Of a stretch of DNA of 46,402 nucleotides, positions 16,462 to 23,442 are shown one piece after another (position 1 is the first letter of the stretch; each line of letters opens with the position of its first letter). Location: contig CACDDB010000005.1 in assembly GCA_902551445.1 (NCBI GenBank), forward strand, positions 1 to 46,402, in the 5' to 3' direction. The translations under genes were made by a program, and so were the position numbers. The stretch is from an uncultured Pelagibacteraceae bacterium. GTDB lineage: Bacteria; Pseudomonadota; Alphaproteobacteria; Pelagibacterales; Pelagibacteraceae. The notes under the pieces are model-generated. The model was given only the letters and a program-made list of their open reading frames with translations, had not been told where the DNA came from and ran no database searches.

Positions 16462-17550
16462 AAATCTTTTTAATTCGTCTATTTTCAAATTAATATCACC
16501 ATTTTTTTTATCACCATTAATTTTTTTGGTACTTATTAATCTGTAATTCAATTTGTTTATATCACTTAATCTATTGTAAATTGTATTTGGGTGATCTTCT
16601 GGTCTTACTTCTATAATATTTGTATTTTCATTACAGAATGCAAGATTGCTAAATCCAGCACCATGAGCACCAATTATATGTTTTGCATTTTTGAATAAAT
16701 ATAATTGTTTACTAAAACTTAAATCTTCAAGCTTATATTTTGTGAAACCCTTTTCTTTTAAATAATCATTTATTTCTGATTCATTGATAAATTGACAGTG
16801 TTTAGCGCCACCTGATCTATCAATATATATTTTATCGTTACATTCAAATTTTTCAGCTTTATCTAGAAAAATGTTTCTTAACCATTGAACTATCCAAGTA
16901 GGTACATATTTCGCTTGTTCTAGTATATAGCCTTTGTAGTATGAAGGATGATCAGTGCAAATGATTTCATCAGCTTGTATATGTCTAAATTTGTTACTAT
17001 CTATTGTTTTTAAATTATTCCAACCAACTAACTTAAGACTTTCAAATTGAAAATTATTTAATTTATTAAGATATATAAAGTCTAAATCTTTAATATTATA
17101 TATTTCTGAATACAATTTAATTTTAGGAAGTATGTCAAAAAGCCAATGTGAGTAATTTTTATGTCCACTAGCCCCTTGAGCTAAAGATAAAACTCTTCCT
17201 TTAAATTTTTTTTTTAATCTGGGGGTACCATTTTTTAAAGCAATATTTTTATTAGCAGTAACCAAATCACCAATTATTTGTTGGTAAGAAATATTATCAA
17301 CAATATTGTTACCATCAATTATAGCAACACTTTCAACTGTATCCGTATAAACTCTACCATTAATTATTTTATAAACTTTATAATTATTTTTAAAAAAATT
17401 GATAATCTTTGTATTTTTTAATTCAGATATTTGTATATTTTCAGAATTGAGATTATCTTTATTGTAAACTATCTTTCCATAAATCAATTTAAATAAAAAT
17501 CTAAAAAAATTTTTGAATAAACTTTTTGCTATATTTCTTATTTTTTCCAT
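16453..17550 (-). CDS. Glycosyltransferase family 61 (DUF563) protein
   Basis: 365 residues. The C-terminal half has the GT61 core: KIYIDRSGGAKHCQFINES near 242, FTKYKLEDLSFSKQLYLF near 271 and HIIGAHGAGFSNLAFCNE near 292, the conserved HGAGxxN motif, followed by IIEVRPEDHPN. The upstream LAQGASGHKNYSHWLFDILP (about 132) is the family's acceptor-side NYxHWLxD segment. The N-terminus is basic and moderately hydrophobic but not a clear signal. GT61 enzymes add xylose, GlcNAc or other sugars; in bacteria they sit in capsule and O-antigen loci, as here. It is transcribed leftwards, opposite to the other glycan genes on this side of the tRNA. Confidence 0.86.
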   Translation of the reverse strand: MEKIRNIAKSLFKNFFRFLFKLIYGKIVYNKDNLNSENIQISELKNTKIINFFKNNYKVYKIINGRVYTDTVESVAIIDGNNIVDNISYQQIIGDLVTANKNIALKNGTPRLKKKFKGRVLSLAQGASGHKNYSHWLFDILPKIKLYSEIYNIKDLDFIYLNKLNNFQFESLKLVGWNNLKTIDSNKFRHIQADEIICTDHPSYYKGYILEQAKYVPTWIVQWLRNIFLDKAEKFECNDKIYIDRSGGAKHCQFINESEINDYLKEKGFTKYKLEDLSFSKQLYLFKNAKHIIGAHGAGFSNLAFCNENTNIIEVRPEDHPNTIYNRLSDINKLNYRLISTKKINGDKKNGDINLKIDELKRFLF

Positions 17551-17606
17551 CCAATTTAAATTAACTTATACCTTGAAATATCTATAAATTAAAACTTTTC
17601 AAAAAC

Positions 17607-17638
17607 TTGATTGCATAACAATTAAAAAGTAATATATA
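17607..17638 (+). promoter_or_regulatory. Candidate promoter of the CAT-anticodon tRNA
   Basis: TTGATT (17607-17612) and the overlapping TTGCAT (17611-17616) lie 16-17 bp before TAATAT/TATATA (17630-17638), placing a start site about 10 bp ahead of the tRNA. Matches to consensus are partial. Confidence 0.35.
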
Positions 17639-17654
17639 TCATTACGAATTGTAT

Positions 17655-17731
17655 GGCGGGGTAGCTCAGTTGGTTAGAGCGCGGGACTCATAAGCCCGAG
17701 GTCAGTGGTTCGATCCCACTTCCCGCTACCA
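17655..17731 (+). tRNA. tRNA with CAT anticodon, most likely tRNA-Met (elongator)
   Basis: 77 nt with an encoded CCA end. Acceptor arms GGCGGGG and TCCCGCT pair with G-U at both ends, the D-arm is GCTC/GAGC, the anticodon loop is CTCATAA, and the T-arm is AGTGG-TTCGATC-CCACT. It lacks the C1:A72 mismatch and GGG:CCC stem of initiators, so it is an elongator Met or a lysidine-modified Ile2 tRNA; Met is the likelier call. The last anticodon-stem pair is an A31-G39 mismatch, which is unusual. The 3' part from position 24 through two bases past the CCA is repeated exactly at 19346-19401, marking an integration site. Confidence 0.92.
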
Positions 17732-17733
17732 TT
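17678..17733 (+). repeat. Direct repeat copy 1 (att-like), within the tRNA 3' part
   Basis: A 56-bp sequence covering the end of the D-arm, the anticodon arm, the T-arm, the acceptor 3' strand, CCA and TT. It is identical base for base to 19346-19401. Flanking bases differ on both sides, giving sharp ends. This is the expected left attachment site of an element inserted into a tRNA gene while keeping that gene intact. Confidence 0.9.
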
Positions 17734-17752
17734 CTAGAACGTTTAGTCAATT

Positions 17753-17769
17753 CTTGACACACATATGAC
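17753..17769 (+). repeat. 17-bp direct repeat copy 1, possible integrase arm site
   Basis: CTTGACACACATATGAC, starting 19 bp after the left att-like repeat; identical to 19263-19279 in the same orientation. The sequence continues ACAC here and TCAT at the other copy. It contains the near-palindrome ACACATATGACAC. Position just inside the element end suggests an integrase-binding site. Confidence 0.65.
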
Positions 17770-17832
17770 ACACTCAGAAACGGAATTTTGAGAACTCGGG
17801 AAGTTACTTTAATGAATAAGGTATTAATATTA

Positions 17833-18138
17833 TTAAGATTGGCTAAATAAATACATCGATATGAAAAAAAAAACTAAACTAAATGCTAGATCGCTCCAAT
17901 TGTTTTTTAAAAAATCATTCATTTCATAATTTTTTTTAATTTCTTTATGGATTTTTTGTTCATATTTGAGCCCGCTATAATAAATATATAAAAAAAAACC
18001 GCTTATACCCAATGCAAGCAAAGCACCAGGTAGAATTAAATTTTCACAAGAACTACCTCCACTGCAAATTCTAAATCTAGCATATGAATTTGTTGACCAC
18101 AACAAACCCAGAACCACGATCCCTAAAAGCTTTTTCAT
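17833..18138 (-). CDS. Small membrane protein of unknown function inside the tRNA-bounded element
   Basis: 101 residues. The N-terminus MKKLLGIVVLGLLWSTNSYA looks like a Sec signal cleaved near residue 20. A short segment with two cysteines (C25 and C31) follows, then hydrophobic helices at about 36-54 and 82-99 separated by a charged loop (YEQKIHKEIKKNYEMNDFLK). If the signal is cleaved, the cysteines lie in the periplasm and might form a disulfide. It starts 8 bp after the stop of the 356-residue membrane protein, so the two form one leftward operon. No family recognised; it is cargo of the putative element. Confidence 0.6.
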   Translation of the reverse strand: MKKLLGIVVLGLLWSTNSYARFRICSGGSSCENLILPGALLALGISGFFLYIYYSGLKYEQKIHKEIKKNYEMNDFLKNNWSDLAFSLVFFFISMYLFSQS

Positions 18139-18146
18139 TTATTTTT

Positions 18147-19217
18147 TTATTGTAAACTGTTAATATAATCTGCCAAAGCAGTTATAGTTTTTTTATTTTT
18201 AAATTTTCTAGCATCGTCAGATCCAAGTTTAACTCCTCTATTAAACTCATTATTAGAACTCAATAATTTTTCTGAGTCCATACAAATTTTTGCTCCTAGT
18301 TCTGCACCAAAAACCATACCAAAAAAAGCAAGACTACCAATTAACCAACTTTCTTCATCAGCTATTTTTCCTGAAGTTTGATAACAATAATCAGCAAAGC
18401 CATAAAGATATCCATAAACAAAATTATCTCTAGGAAGTGTTTTTAAAGGATCTTTATTTTTTTTAAAATAGTCCAAACCCTTAACCGTTATGCTTAATTG
18501 ATGCCTTATAACCCCTAGAAGTATACTATTCAGTTTCCCAGCAGTTTTAGAGTTTTCTTTCATTTGATCAAACATAATATTTTTCTTAGAATCTTTTGTT
18601 TTAAGGATAGGTTTAATTTTTGATTTAGTTTTATTCTTTTTAATATTCTGCATTATTTTTCTAGATAAATTTCTTTCTGAAGAGATTGATTTCTTTTTTT
18701 TTTTGAAAATAATAAAAATTATAAAAATAAATAATATGAATAATATTATTCCAAAAATCTTAATAAGATTTTCTTTTTTCAATTCATTATTATAAACATT
18801 TTCCCAATACACCATTCTCATTTTAGGATCAGATAATGAATTGATGCATTTTTTAGCATAATCAACCAAAAGTTCAGAATTTGAATAATCGTACCCAACT
18901 TTTTCAAGAAAAGACTTGTATATTTTTTCTACATTTGTCTGAACATTATCATTAGAAATTTTTAGTTCTTGTGCAAAAAAAAACATATTTTTTTCTGATT
19001 CCTCACTTAATGAAATAGCTTTACTCATAAATTTCTTTTGTTCATTAGTTAATTCCCCTCTTTTTTCTACACCTCTCGCTATAAATTTATAATAAACAGT
19101 ACATTCAGAATATTCTTGATAAAGTTTATTAAATACGAATTGTTCTGTTGGTGTGGCTGAAAATAAATTTGATGATGATAATAAATAAAAAATAGAATAA
19201 AATATATACCTCTTCAT
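18147..19217 (-). CDS. Membrane-anchored protein of unknown function inside the tRNA-bounded element
   Basis: 356 residues. A Sec signal (1-20, MKRYIFYSIFYLLSSSNLFS) is followed by a helical, probably periplasmic domain (about 21-150) with two cysteines, C39 and C124, that could be bonded. One strong transmembrane helix lies at about 152-171, then a very basic linker (KKKKK, then KKNKTKSK). A C-terminal cytoplasmic domain (about 221-356) includes VYGYLYGFADYCYQTSGK and FGMVFGAELGAKIC. The layout resembles a one-pass receptor linking a periplasmic sensor-like part to a cytoplasmic domain, but neither domain is recognised. First gene of the two-gene cargo operon; promoter expected in 19218-19262, overlapping the partial repeat. 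Confidence 0.65.
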   Translation of the reverse strand: MKRYIFYSIFYLLSSSNLFSATPTEQFVFNKLYQEYSECTVYYKFIARGVEKRGELTNEQKKFMSKAISLSEESEKNMFFFAQELKISNDNVQTNVEKIYKSFLEKVGYDYSNSELLVDYAKKCINSLSDPKMRMVYWENVYNNELKKENLIKIFGIILFILFIFIIFIIFKKKKKSISSERNLSRKIMQNIKKNKTKSKIKPILKTKDSKKNIMFDQMKENSKTAGKLNSILLGVIRHQLSITVKGLDYFKKNKDPLKTLPRDNFVYGYLYGFADYCYQTSGKIADEESWLIGSLAFFGMVFGAELGAKICMDSEKLLSSNNEFNRGVKLGSDDARKFKNKKTITALADYINSLQ

Positions 19218-19262
19218 ATCTAAACGTTATCAAATATTTTGACACACTAAAATTGGAAATTC

Positions 19263-19279
19263 CTTGACACACATATGAC
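19263..19279 (+). repeat. 17-bp direct repeat copy 2, possible integrase arm site
   Basis: Exact copy of 17753-17769 (CTTGACACACATATGAC), here 66 bp before the right att-like repeat. Between it and the right repeat, AACGTTTTAT and ATAAAAACGT form an imperfect inverted repeat around 19311-19332, which could be a further recombination-protein site. Confidence 0.65.
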
Positions 19280-19345
19280 TCATTGCGTTAGGATTTTTAT
19301 TATTTTCTTAACGTTTTATGGTATAAAAACGTAGAGAAAGGGTGT

Positions 19346-19399
19346 AGCGCGGGACTCATAAGCCCGAGGTCAGTGGTTCGATCCCACTTCCCGCTACCA
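19346..19399 (+). pseudogene. Partial tRNA copy (3' 54 nt), right att-like site
   Basis: An exact copy of the CAT-anticodon tRNA from position 24 to the CCA end, lacking the 5' acceptor strand and most of the D-arm, so it cannot fold into a functional tRNA. The identity continues two bases further, to 19401. The base before it differs from the real tRNA. It marks the right boundary of the 1,668-bp element. Its identity, including the A31-G39 mismatch, argues for a fairly recent insertion or for ongoing recombination. Confidence 0.88.
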
Positions 19400-19423
19400 T
19401 TTAAACAAAACAAACATAGTAAA

Positions 19424-20062
19424 ATGAAAAAAGAAATTAAAAGGTACTGGAACTCTTATTACAAAAAGAAAATGAATAATCAAAAACCATCAAATTTTTC
19501 TTATTTTATTTCAAAAAAATATTTAAAGAAACACAATGTATTATTGGATATAGGAACCGGAAACGGTAGAGATGCTTTTCATTTTACAAAGAAAGTTAAA
19601 TTTATTTACGGAATTGATATATCAAACGTTGTAATTAAACATAACACTAAACAAGCTAAATTATTAAATTTAAAAAACATATTATTCAAAAATATTTCTA
19701 TTATTTATTTAAGCAAAATTAAAAATAAGAAAATAGATTTTATATATGGAAGGTTTTTTCTTCATGCTATAGACAATGTAAAAGAAAATATATTTTTAAA
19801 TAATTTAAAGAAATATTTCAATATTGGGACATGTGTAGCTTTAGAATTTAGAACAACCAAAGATAAATTAATCAAAATAGGAAAAAAAATAGGAAAATAT
19901 GAAAGAATTACAGACCACTATAGAAGATTTATCAAAGTAAAAAATTTTGAAAAAAAATTAAAAGCTAAAAAATTTAAAATTATTTATAAAAAACAAGGAA
20001 TAAATTTATCAAAAACCAAAAATGAAAATCCTCATCTTTGTAGGTTAATTTTTAAAATTTAA
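19424..20062 (+). CDS. Class I SAM-dependent methyltransferase
   Basis: 212 residues from the ATG at 19424. An earlier in-frame ATG at 19373 lies inside the tRNA remnant and would add 17 residues translated from tRNA sequence, so it is rejected. The SAM fold shows NVLLDIGTGNGRDAFHFTKK (motif I), FIYGIDISNVVIKHN (motif II acidic residue in GID) and IDFIYGRFFLHAIDNVKENI (motif IV/V region). Relatives include small-molecule and sugar methyltransferases. It is the first gene to the right of the att-like repeat and overlaps the convergent LicD-like gene by 4 bp. A role in modifying the glycan is inferred from position only. Confidence 0.78.
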   Translation: MKKEIKRYWNSYYKKKMNNQKPSNFSYFISKKYLKKHNVLLDIGTGNGRDAFHFTKKVKFIYGIDISNVVIKHNTKQAKLLNLKNILFKNISIIYLSKIKNKKIDFIYGRFFLHAIDNVKENIFLNNLKKYFNIGTCVALEFRTTKDKLIKIGKKIGKYERITDHYRRFIKVKNFEKKLKAKKFKIIYKKQGINLSKTKNENPHLCRLIFKI

Positions 20063-20685
20063 TTAGTAGATAATTTAGTTTTAAACCAACGTGTTAATGA
20101 ACCCAAAAAACTTCTTTTGATTAATAGTGGTTTATTATCTACTATTTCCATTCTGTAGCTAATATTTTTCTTCAATGGCGTCTTCCATTCTACACCATAC
20201 AAAAAATGGCACATCATCTCTGGTTTTTTAGGTAAAGAAACTATTTTATAGTATTTATCTTTTTTAGTTGGAAAAATAAATTTTTTAGGAAAATGTATGG
20301 AAAATTTAGGGTCCTTGAAGTTAGATAAAAAATTATGTTTCTCAATTATGTAGTTATTTTTGGGCTTATCTATATAAAAATAAAAATCAACATAACTAGT
20401 AATACCAATATCTTCTTTAATATATTGAACAAAAAATTTATTTGAGACTTTTTTATTAATTTTAAATGATTTATTTGAAATCATTTTTTTTAAAACTCTA
20501 TTTTTATATTTGTAATTAATTAATAAATCTACATCATCATCACCAGGTATAATTTTATTATCTCTAGTCATTCCTAATAATGTTCCGTAGCATATAAAAT
20601 GTTCAATTTTGGAAAGAATTTTTGAAATCGTTAATAGATTTTGTAAATTTATGCTTTGAAAATTTTTACTTTTAGATTTTAACAT
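20059..20685 (-). CDS. LicD-like phosphotransferase/nucleotidyltransferase-fold protein
   Basis: 208 residues. The segment FICYGTLLGMTRDNKIIPGD followed by DDVDLL (about 32-57) is the LicD signature; its acidic cluster is expected to bind metal and a CDP- or NDP-linked donor. LicD proteins attach phosphocholine or related phospho-groups to cell-surface glycans. Length is on the short side for the family and the C-terminal part is too diverged to read. Last gene of the leftward rfb operon, overlapping the C-methyltransferase gene by 7 bp. A phospho-substituent on the surface polysaccharide is the natural inference; the group transferred is unknown. Confidence 0.72.
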   Translation of the reverse strand: MLKSKSKNFQSINLQNLLTISKILSKIEHFICYGTLLGMTRDNKIIPGDDDVDLLINYKYKNRVLKKMISNKSFKINKKVSNKFFVQYIKEDIGITSYVDFYFYIDKPKNNYIIEKHNFLSNFKDPKFSIHFPKKFIFPTKKDKYYKIVSLPKKPEMMCHFLYGVEWKTPLKKNISYRMEIVDNKPLLIKRSFLGSLTRWFKTKLSTN

Positions 20686-21875
20686 ATGATTTTAGGATAC
20701 GGAGTATGAGTAATAAATTTACCACCCCTTGATAAAAAATTTTTTTCTTTTTTAAATATTTCTTTTTTAAAGTTCCAAGCTCCAAGAAATATATAATCTA
20801 CGCTTTTATCAATTTTTTTATATTTTTTTATTATAATTCTTGATCCAGGAGTGTATTTATTTTGCTTATCAGGAGTAGTGTCCAAAAAATAATCTATGTG
20901 TTCATTACCAATTTTACAGTAATTTAATATTGTGGTTGATTTAGCTGTTGCACCATATCCAATAATTCTTTTTTTTTGTTTTTTTATTTTATTAACTAAT
21001 AATAAAAGATTTTTTTTCGATTTTTCTACTCTTTTTTTAAATGAATAATATGTATTAATTTTATCAATTCCATACTTCTTTTCTTTCCTGAATTGGTTAT
21101 ATGAAGATATTTCTATTTTTTTATCATTATTTGTTTTTTTTATATAATATCTATTTGACCCTCCGTGCACTGAAAGATTTTCAACTTTATAAATTTCAAG
21201 ATTGTTTTTTTTTAATAAATAACTCAAACCGATAAATGAAAAAACATATATATGCTCATTATAAAATTGATCATAGGTATTTTTTTTAAGACATTCAATT
21301 AAAGATGGGTCTTCGATAATTAAAGAACCTTTGTCGGCCAAAACTAAATTAATATTCTTAAAAACATCATTTAAATTTTTAATATGACTTATAGTGTTGG
21401 CTGAATAAATTAAATCAAATTTACCAAAATTTTTTAAAATTTTTAAAGCAGTATTTTTGTTCCAATAATTTGCAAAAGTCCTATATCCATTTTGTTTCGT
21501 AATTTTTTCAATGTTTGAACACGGTTCAATACCTACGCTCTTTTTTTTATTAAAATTTTTTAAAAATGAACCATCGTTGCTACCAATTTCAAGTATTTTT
21601 CTTGGACTTATTTCTTTTTTTATTTTTTTTGAAAGTAATTTAAATGAATTGTTAACTGTTTTTGACATTGAGGATCTGTAAGGGTATTTATTATTAAACA
21701 TTTTTTTACTAGAAAAAGTTTTTTTTATAGAAACTAGTTTTGTCTTTTTATCGAAGCAAACTGATAATTTGTATTTTTTTTCTTTTTTTTTCAATTCTTT
21801 TTTACTTAAAAAAGAATTTGCGAATGGCTGAATACCTAAATTTAAAAATTCAATTTTTTTATATTTAATTTTCAT
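20679..21875 (-). CDS. Sugar C-methyltransferase (NovU/TylCIII/TcaB9 type) with degraded N-terminal zinc site
   Basis: 398 residues in the order known for dTDP-ketosugar C-methyltransferases: FLNLGIQPFANSFLSKKEL at the N-terminus, KMFNNKYPYRSSMS near 59, SAM motif ILEIGSNDGSFLKNF near 94, QFYNEHIYVFSFIGLSYLL near 198 (Glu-His of the active site), SVHGGSNRYYIKKT near 233 and a C-terminal Rossmann-like part with GYGATAKSTTILNYC. The family adds a methyl to the C-3 or C-5 carbon of 4-keto-6-deoxy sugars. The usual four zinc-binding Cys of the N-terminal domain are largely missing: the leading CxxC is absent and only one Cys (SVCFDKK) remains. Downstream of rfbB/A/C, it suggests a branched deoxysugar. 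Confidence 0.82.
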   Translation of the reverse strand: MKIKYKKIEFLNLGIQPFANSFLSKKELKKKEKKYKLSVCFDKKTKLVSIKKTFSSKKMFNNKYPYRSSMSKTVNNSFKLLSKKIKKEISPRKILEIGSNDGSFLKNFNKKKSVGIEPCSNIEKITKQNGYRTFANYWNKNTALKILKNFGKFDLIYSANTISHIKNLNDVFKNINLVLADKGSLIIEDPSLIECLKKNTYDQFYNEHIYVFSFIGLSYLLKKNNLEIYKVENLSVHGGSNRYYIKKTNNDKKIEISSYNQFRKEKKYGIDKINTYYSFKKRVEKSKKNLLLLVNKIKKQKKRIIGYGATAKSTTILNYCKIGNEHIDYFLDTTPDKQNKYTPGSRIIIKKYKKIDKSVDYIFLGAWNFKKEIFKKEKNFLSRGGKFITHTPYPKIIC

Positions 21876-22680
21876 TATTTTTTTTCAGATCATAAAATAA
21901 TACTGGCCATTCAATAACTTTTGTATACTTGTTAAACCAAAATGGTAAGAACCTCTCAGCTAAAAAACCATATATTCTAGCTTTTCCGTAACCTTGAAGA
22001 TTAAAGCCAAAAACATTTTCACATTTTTCCAACCAATCAAATACTTCTTTATAATATTTTTGCATAATACTTTTCGATTTAGTTATAAACATATTTCCTT
22101 GATTGTATGAATTGCTATTTCTTGTGAAATTTCTGAAATCTTCCCTGTCTTTGCCTGGCAACAAATCAATTGCTTTATCCAAATTTCCATTTCCATGAAA
22201 CATATCAAAGTGAAATCTTATATTTCTTTTATTTTTAAAAATAACTTGAGGATTTCTTAAAAAGGAAATTTTTCCATATTTTAAAACTTTAATCCATTTA
22301 ATGTGATCAAAGTAAATTTTATCACCAAGTATCACATCATAATTTTTCCACTTATCATCAACACCTTGTATAACTTCATTTTTTAATTCTAAGATTTTGT
22401 TTTGTTTTGTGATATTTTTTGACCAAAACCTTCTATATGCACAAAATCCAATCCATGTATTTTCAGGAATTTTATCTAAATAATTTTTCCATAGCCAATA
22501 ATGAAATGTATACTCTCCATAATGTTTATTTTTTTGACTAATATTTTTTCCAGTATTGTCCCTTAACCAGTCTTCAGAAAACTTATTATCTCCCAGTCCA
22601 ACCGGTATATAGTTTAACTCTTTAATTTTGTTTTTAAGACTATCGTCAATAGCTAGACAATACATTTGCAGTTTATCCAT
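21865..22680 (-). CDS. DUF4422-type polysaccharide biosynthesis protein (probable glycosyltransferase)
   Basis: 271 residues. GEYTFHYWLWKNYLDKIPEN near 55 and WIGFCAYRRFW near 76 match the DUF4422 pattern of a YxxHYWxWKN stretch followed by GxxxYRR, found in O-antigen and capsule loci. GNGNLDKAIDLLP near 162, SYNQGNMFITKSKSIMQKY near 192 and LAERFLPFWFNKY near 245 continue the family layout. No membrane segment. The family is thought to transfer sugars, but biochemical proof is scarce. It is the fifth gene of the leftward rfb unit, 30 bp after the RmlD-like gene and overlapping the C-methyltransferase by 11 bp. Confidence 0.75.
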   Translation of the reverse strand: MDKLQMYCLAIDDSLKNKIKELNYIPVGLGDNKFSEDWLRDNTGKNISQKNKHYGEYTFHYWLWKNYLDKIPENTWIGFCAYRRFWSKNITKQNKILELKNEVIQGVDDKWKNYDVILGDKIYFDHIKWIKVLKYGKISFLRNPQVIFKNKRNIRFHFDMFHGNGNLDKAIDLLPGKDREDFRNFTRNSNSYNQGNMFITKSKSIMQKYYKEVFDWLEKCENVFGFNLQGYGKARIYGFLAERFLPFWFNKYTKVIEWPVLFYDLKKNNEN

Positions 22681-22710
22681 TATAAAATTTTTATTAATTA
22701 CAAAATTAAA

Positions 22711-23442
22711 TTAATCTTTATTTTTTGTAATAACCTTTCTAAATTTCGAAATATTCATTGTAGAATTAAGTGGAAATTCTTTTACCTGTTTTTTTTTTAC
22801 AAATATTTTTTTTACGGACGGATTGCTTTTCTTTGCAAAATTATAAATAGATTGTGATTTTCCACCTACATTTATTATCCCTTTAAGATTAATTAATTTA
22901 AATAAAATTTTAGCAATATCTTCATGAAACATAAAGTTTGTCCTCATATTTACAAAGGCTTTTTTATGAGTGAAAGGTTTTTCAGTCATACAAATTCTTA
23001 GAATTAGTGAATTTTTATACATTTGAACTGCAGTTTCACCTCCAAGTTTTGACCAACCGTATGTATTTCGAGGCAATAGTGGGTCTCTCTCATTATAATT
23101 TCCAGATTTGGATGGATAAACATAATTAGTAGAAAAATATATTAATTTAATTTTCAATTTTGAGCATACTTTGACTATATTGGAGGTCCCTATAATATTA
23201 GTATCTATACTCTTAATTATATTTTTATCATGAATTTCCATAGGTCTAGACAAAGCAGCCGCATGTATCAAAAATTTAGGTTTAATTTTTTTTATGTAAT
23301 TTTCGACTTTTTTAAAATTTGTTATATCTAATTGATTTCTTGAAGGAAAATACACTTTATATTTAGTTTTAATTTTTTTTAAAACACTTCCAAATCTACC
23401 ATTGCCCCCTGTAAAAACTATTTTGACGGCCTTTTTCTTCAT
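22711..23442 (-). CDS. RmlD-like NAD(P)-dependent sugar-nucleotide reductase/epimerase
   Basis: 243 residues, shorter than the usual 285-300 for dTDP-4-dehydrorhamnose reductase. The dinucleotide motif is unusual (IVFTGGNGRFGSVLKKIKTK). RNQLDITNFKKVENYIKK near 36, FLIHAAALSRPMEIHD near 58, YFSTNYVYPSKSGNYNERDP near 101 and NTYGWSKLGGETAVQMY near 126 (catalytic YxxxK as YGWSK) match RmlD and related extended SDRs. It overlaps rfbC by 4 bp. In the rfb context it probably reduces the 4-keto group of the dTDP sugar, either to rhamnose or, with the C-methyltransferase downstream, to a branched sugar. Reductase identity is likely, exact product uncertain. Confidence 0.8.
   Translation of the reverse strand: MKKKAVKIVFTGGNGRFGSVLKKIKTKYKVYFPSRNQLDITNFKKVENYIKKIKPKFLIHAAALSRPMEIHDKNIIKSIDTNIIGTSNIVKVCSKLKIKLIYFSTNYVYPSKSGNYNERDPLLPRNTYGWSKLGGETAVQMYKNSLILRICMTEKPFTHKKAFVNMRTNFMFHEDIAKILFKLINLKGIINVGGKSQSIYNFAKKSNPSVKKIFVKKKQVKEFPLNSTMNISKFRKVITKNKD

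Larger units (their letters stand above)
17678..19345. mobile_element. 1,668-bp tRNA-integrated mini-element or island remnant
   Basis: The segment between corresponding ends of the two 56-bp tRNA-derived repeats is 1,668 bp. It holds a two-gene leftward operon of unknown membrane proteins. Near each end is the 17-bp direct repeat CTTGACACACATATGAC (17753-17769 and 19263-19279), with a partial copy TTGACACAC at 19239-19247; such repeats resemble arm sites bound by tyrosine integrases. No integrase, excisionase or replication gene is present. It is therefore either the remains of a larger prophage or island, or a small cargo unit moved by an integrase supplied in trans. Pelagiphages are known to integrate at tRNA genes, which makes this plausible in SAR11. 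Confidence 0.75.

Noticed and set aside
17655-17731. Initiator tRNA as identity for the CAT-anticodon tRNA
   Set aside because: The first pair is G1-U72 rather than the C1-A72 mismatch, and the three-GC anticodon-stem signature of initiators is not present in the right place.
19373-19423. Upstream ATG for the methyltransferase that would add 17 residues
   Set aside because: Those residues would be translated from the tRNA-derived repeat; the ATG at 19424 gives a natural start.
17551-19423. A complete prophage or integrative element with its own integrase
   Set aside because: No integrase, recombinase, replication or structural phage gene can be read in either strand of the segment.
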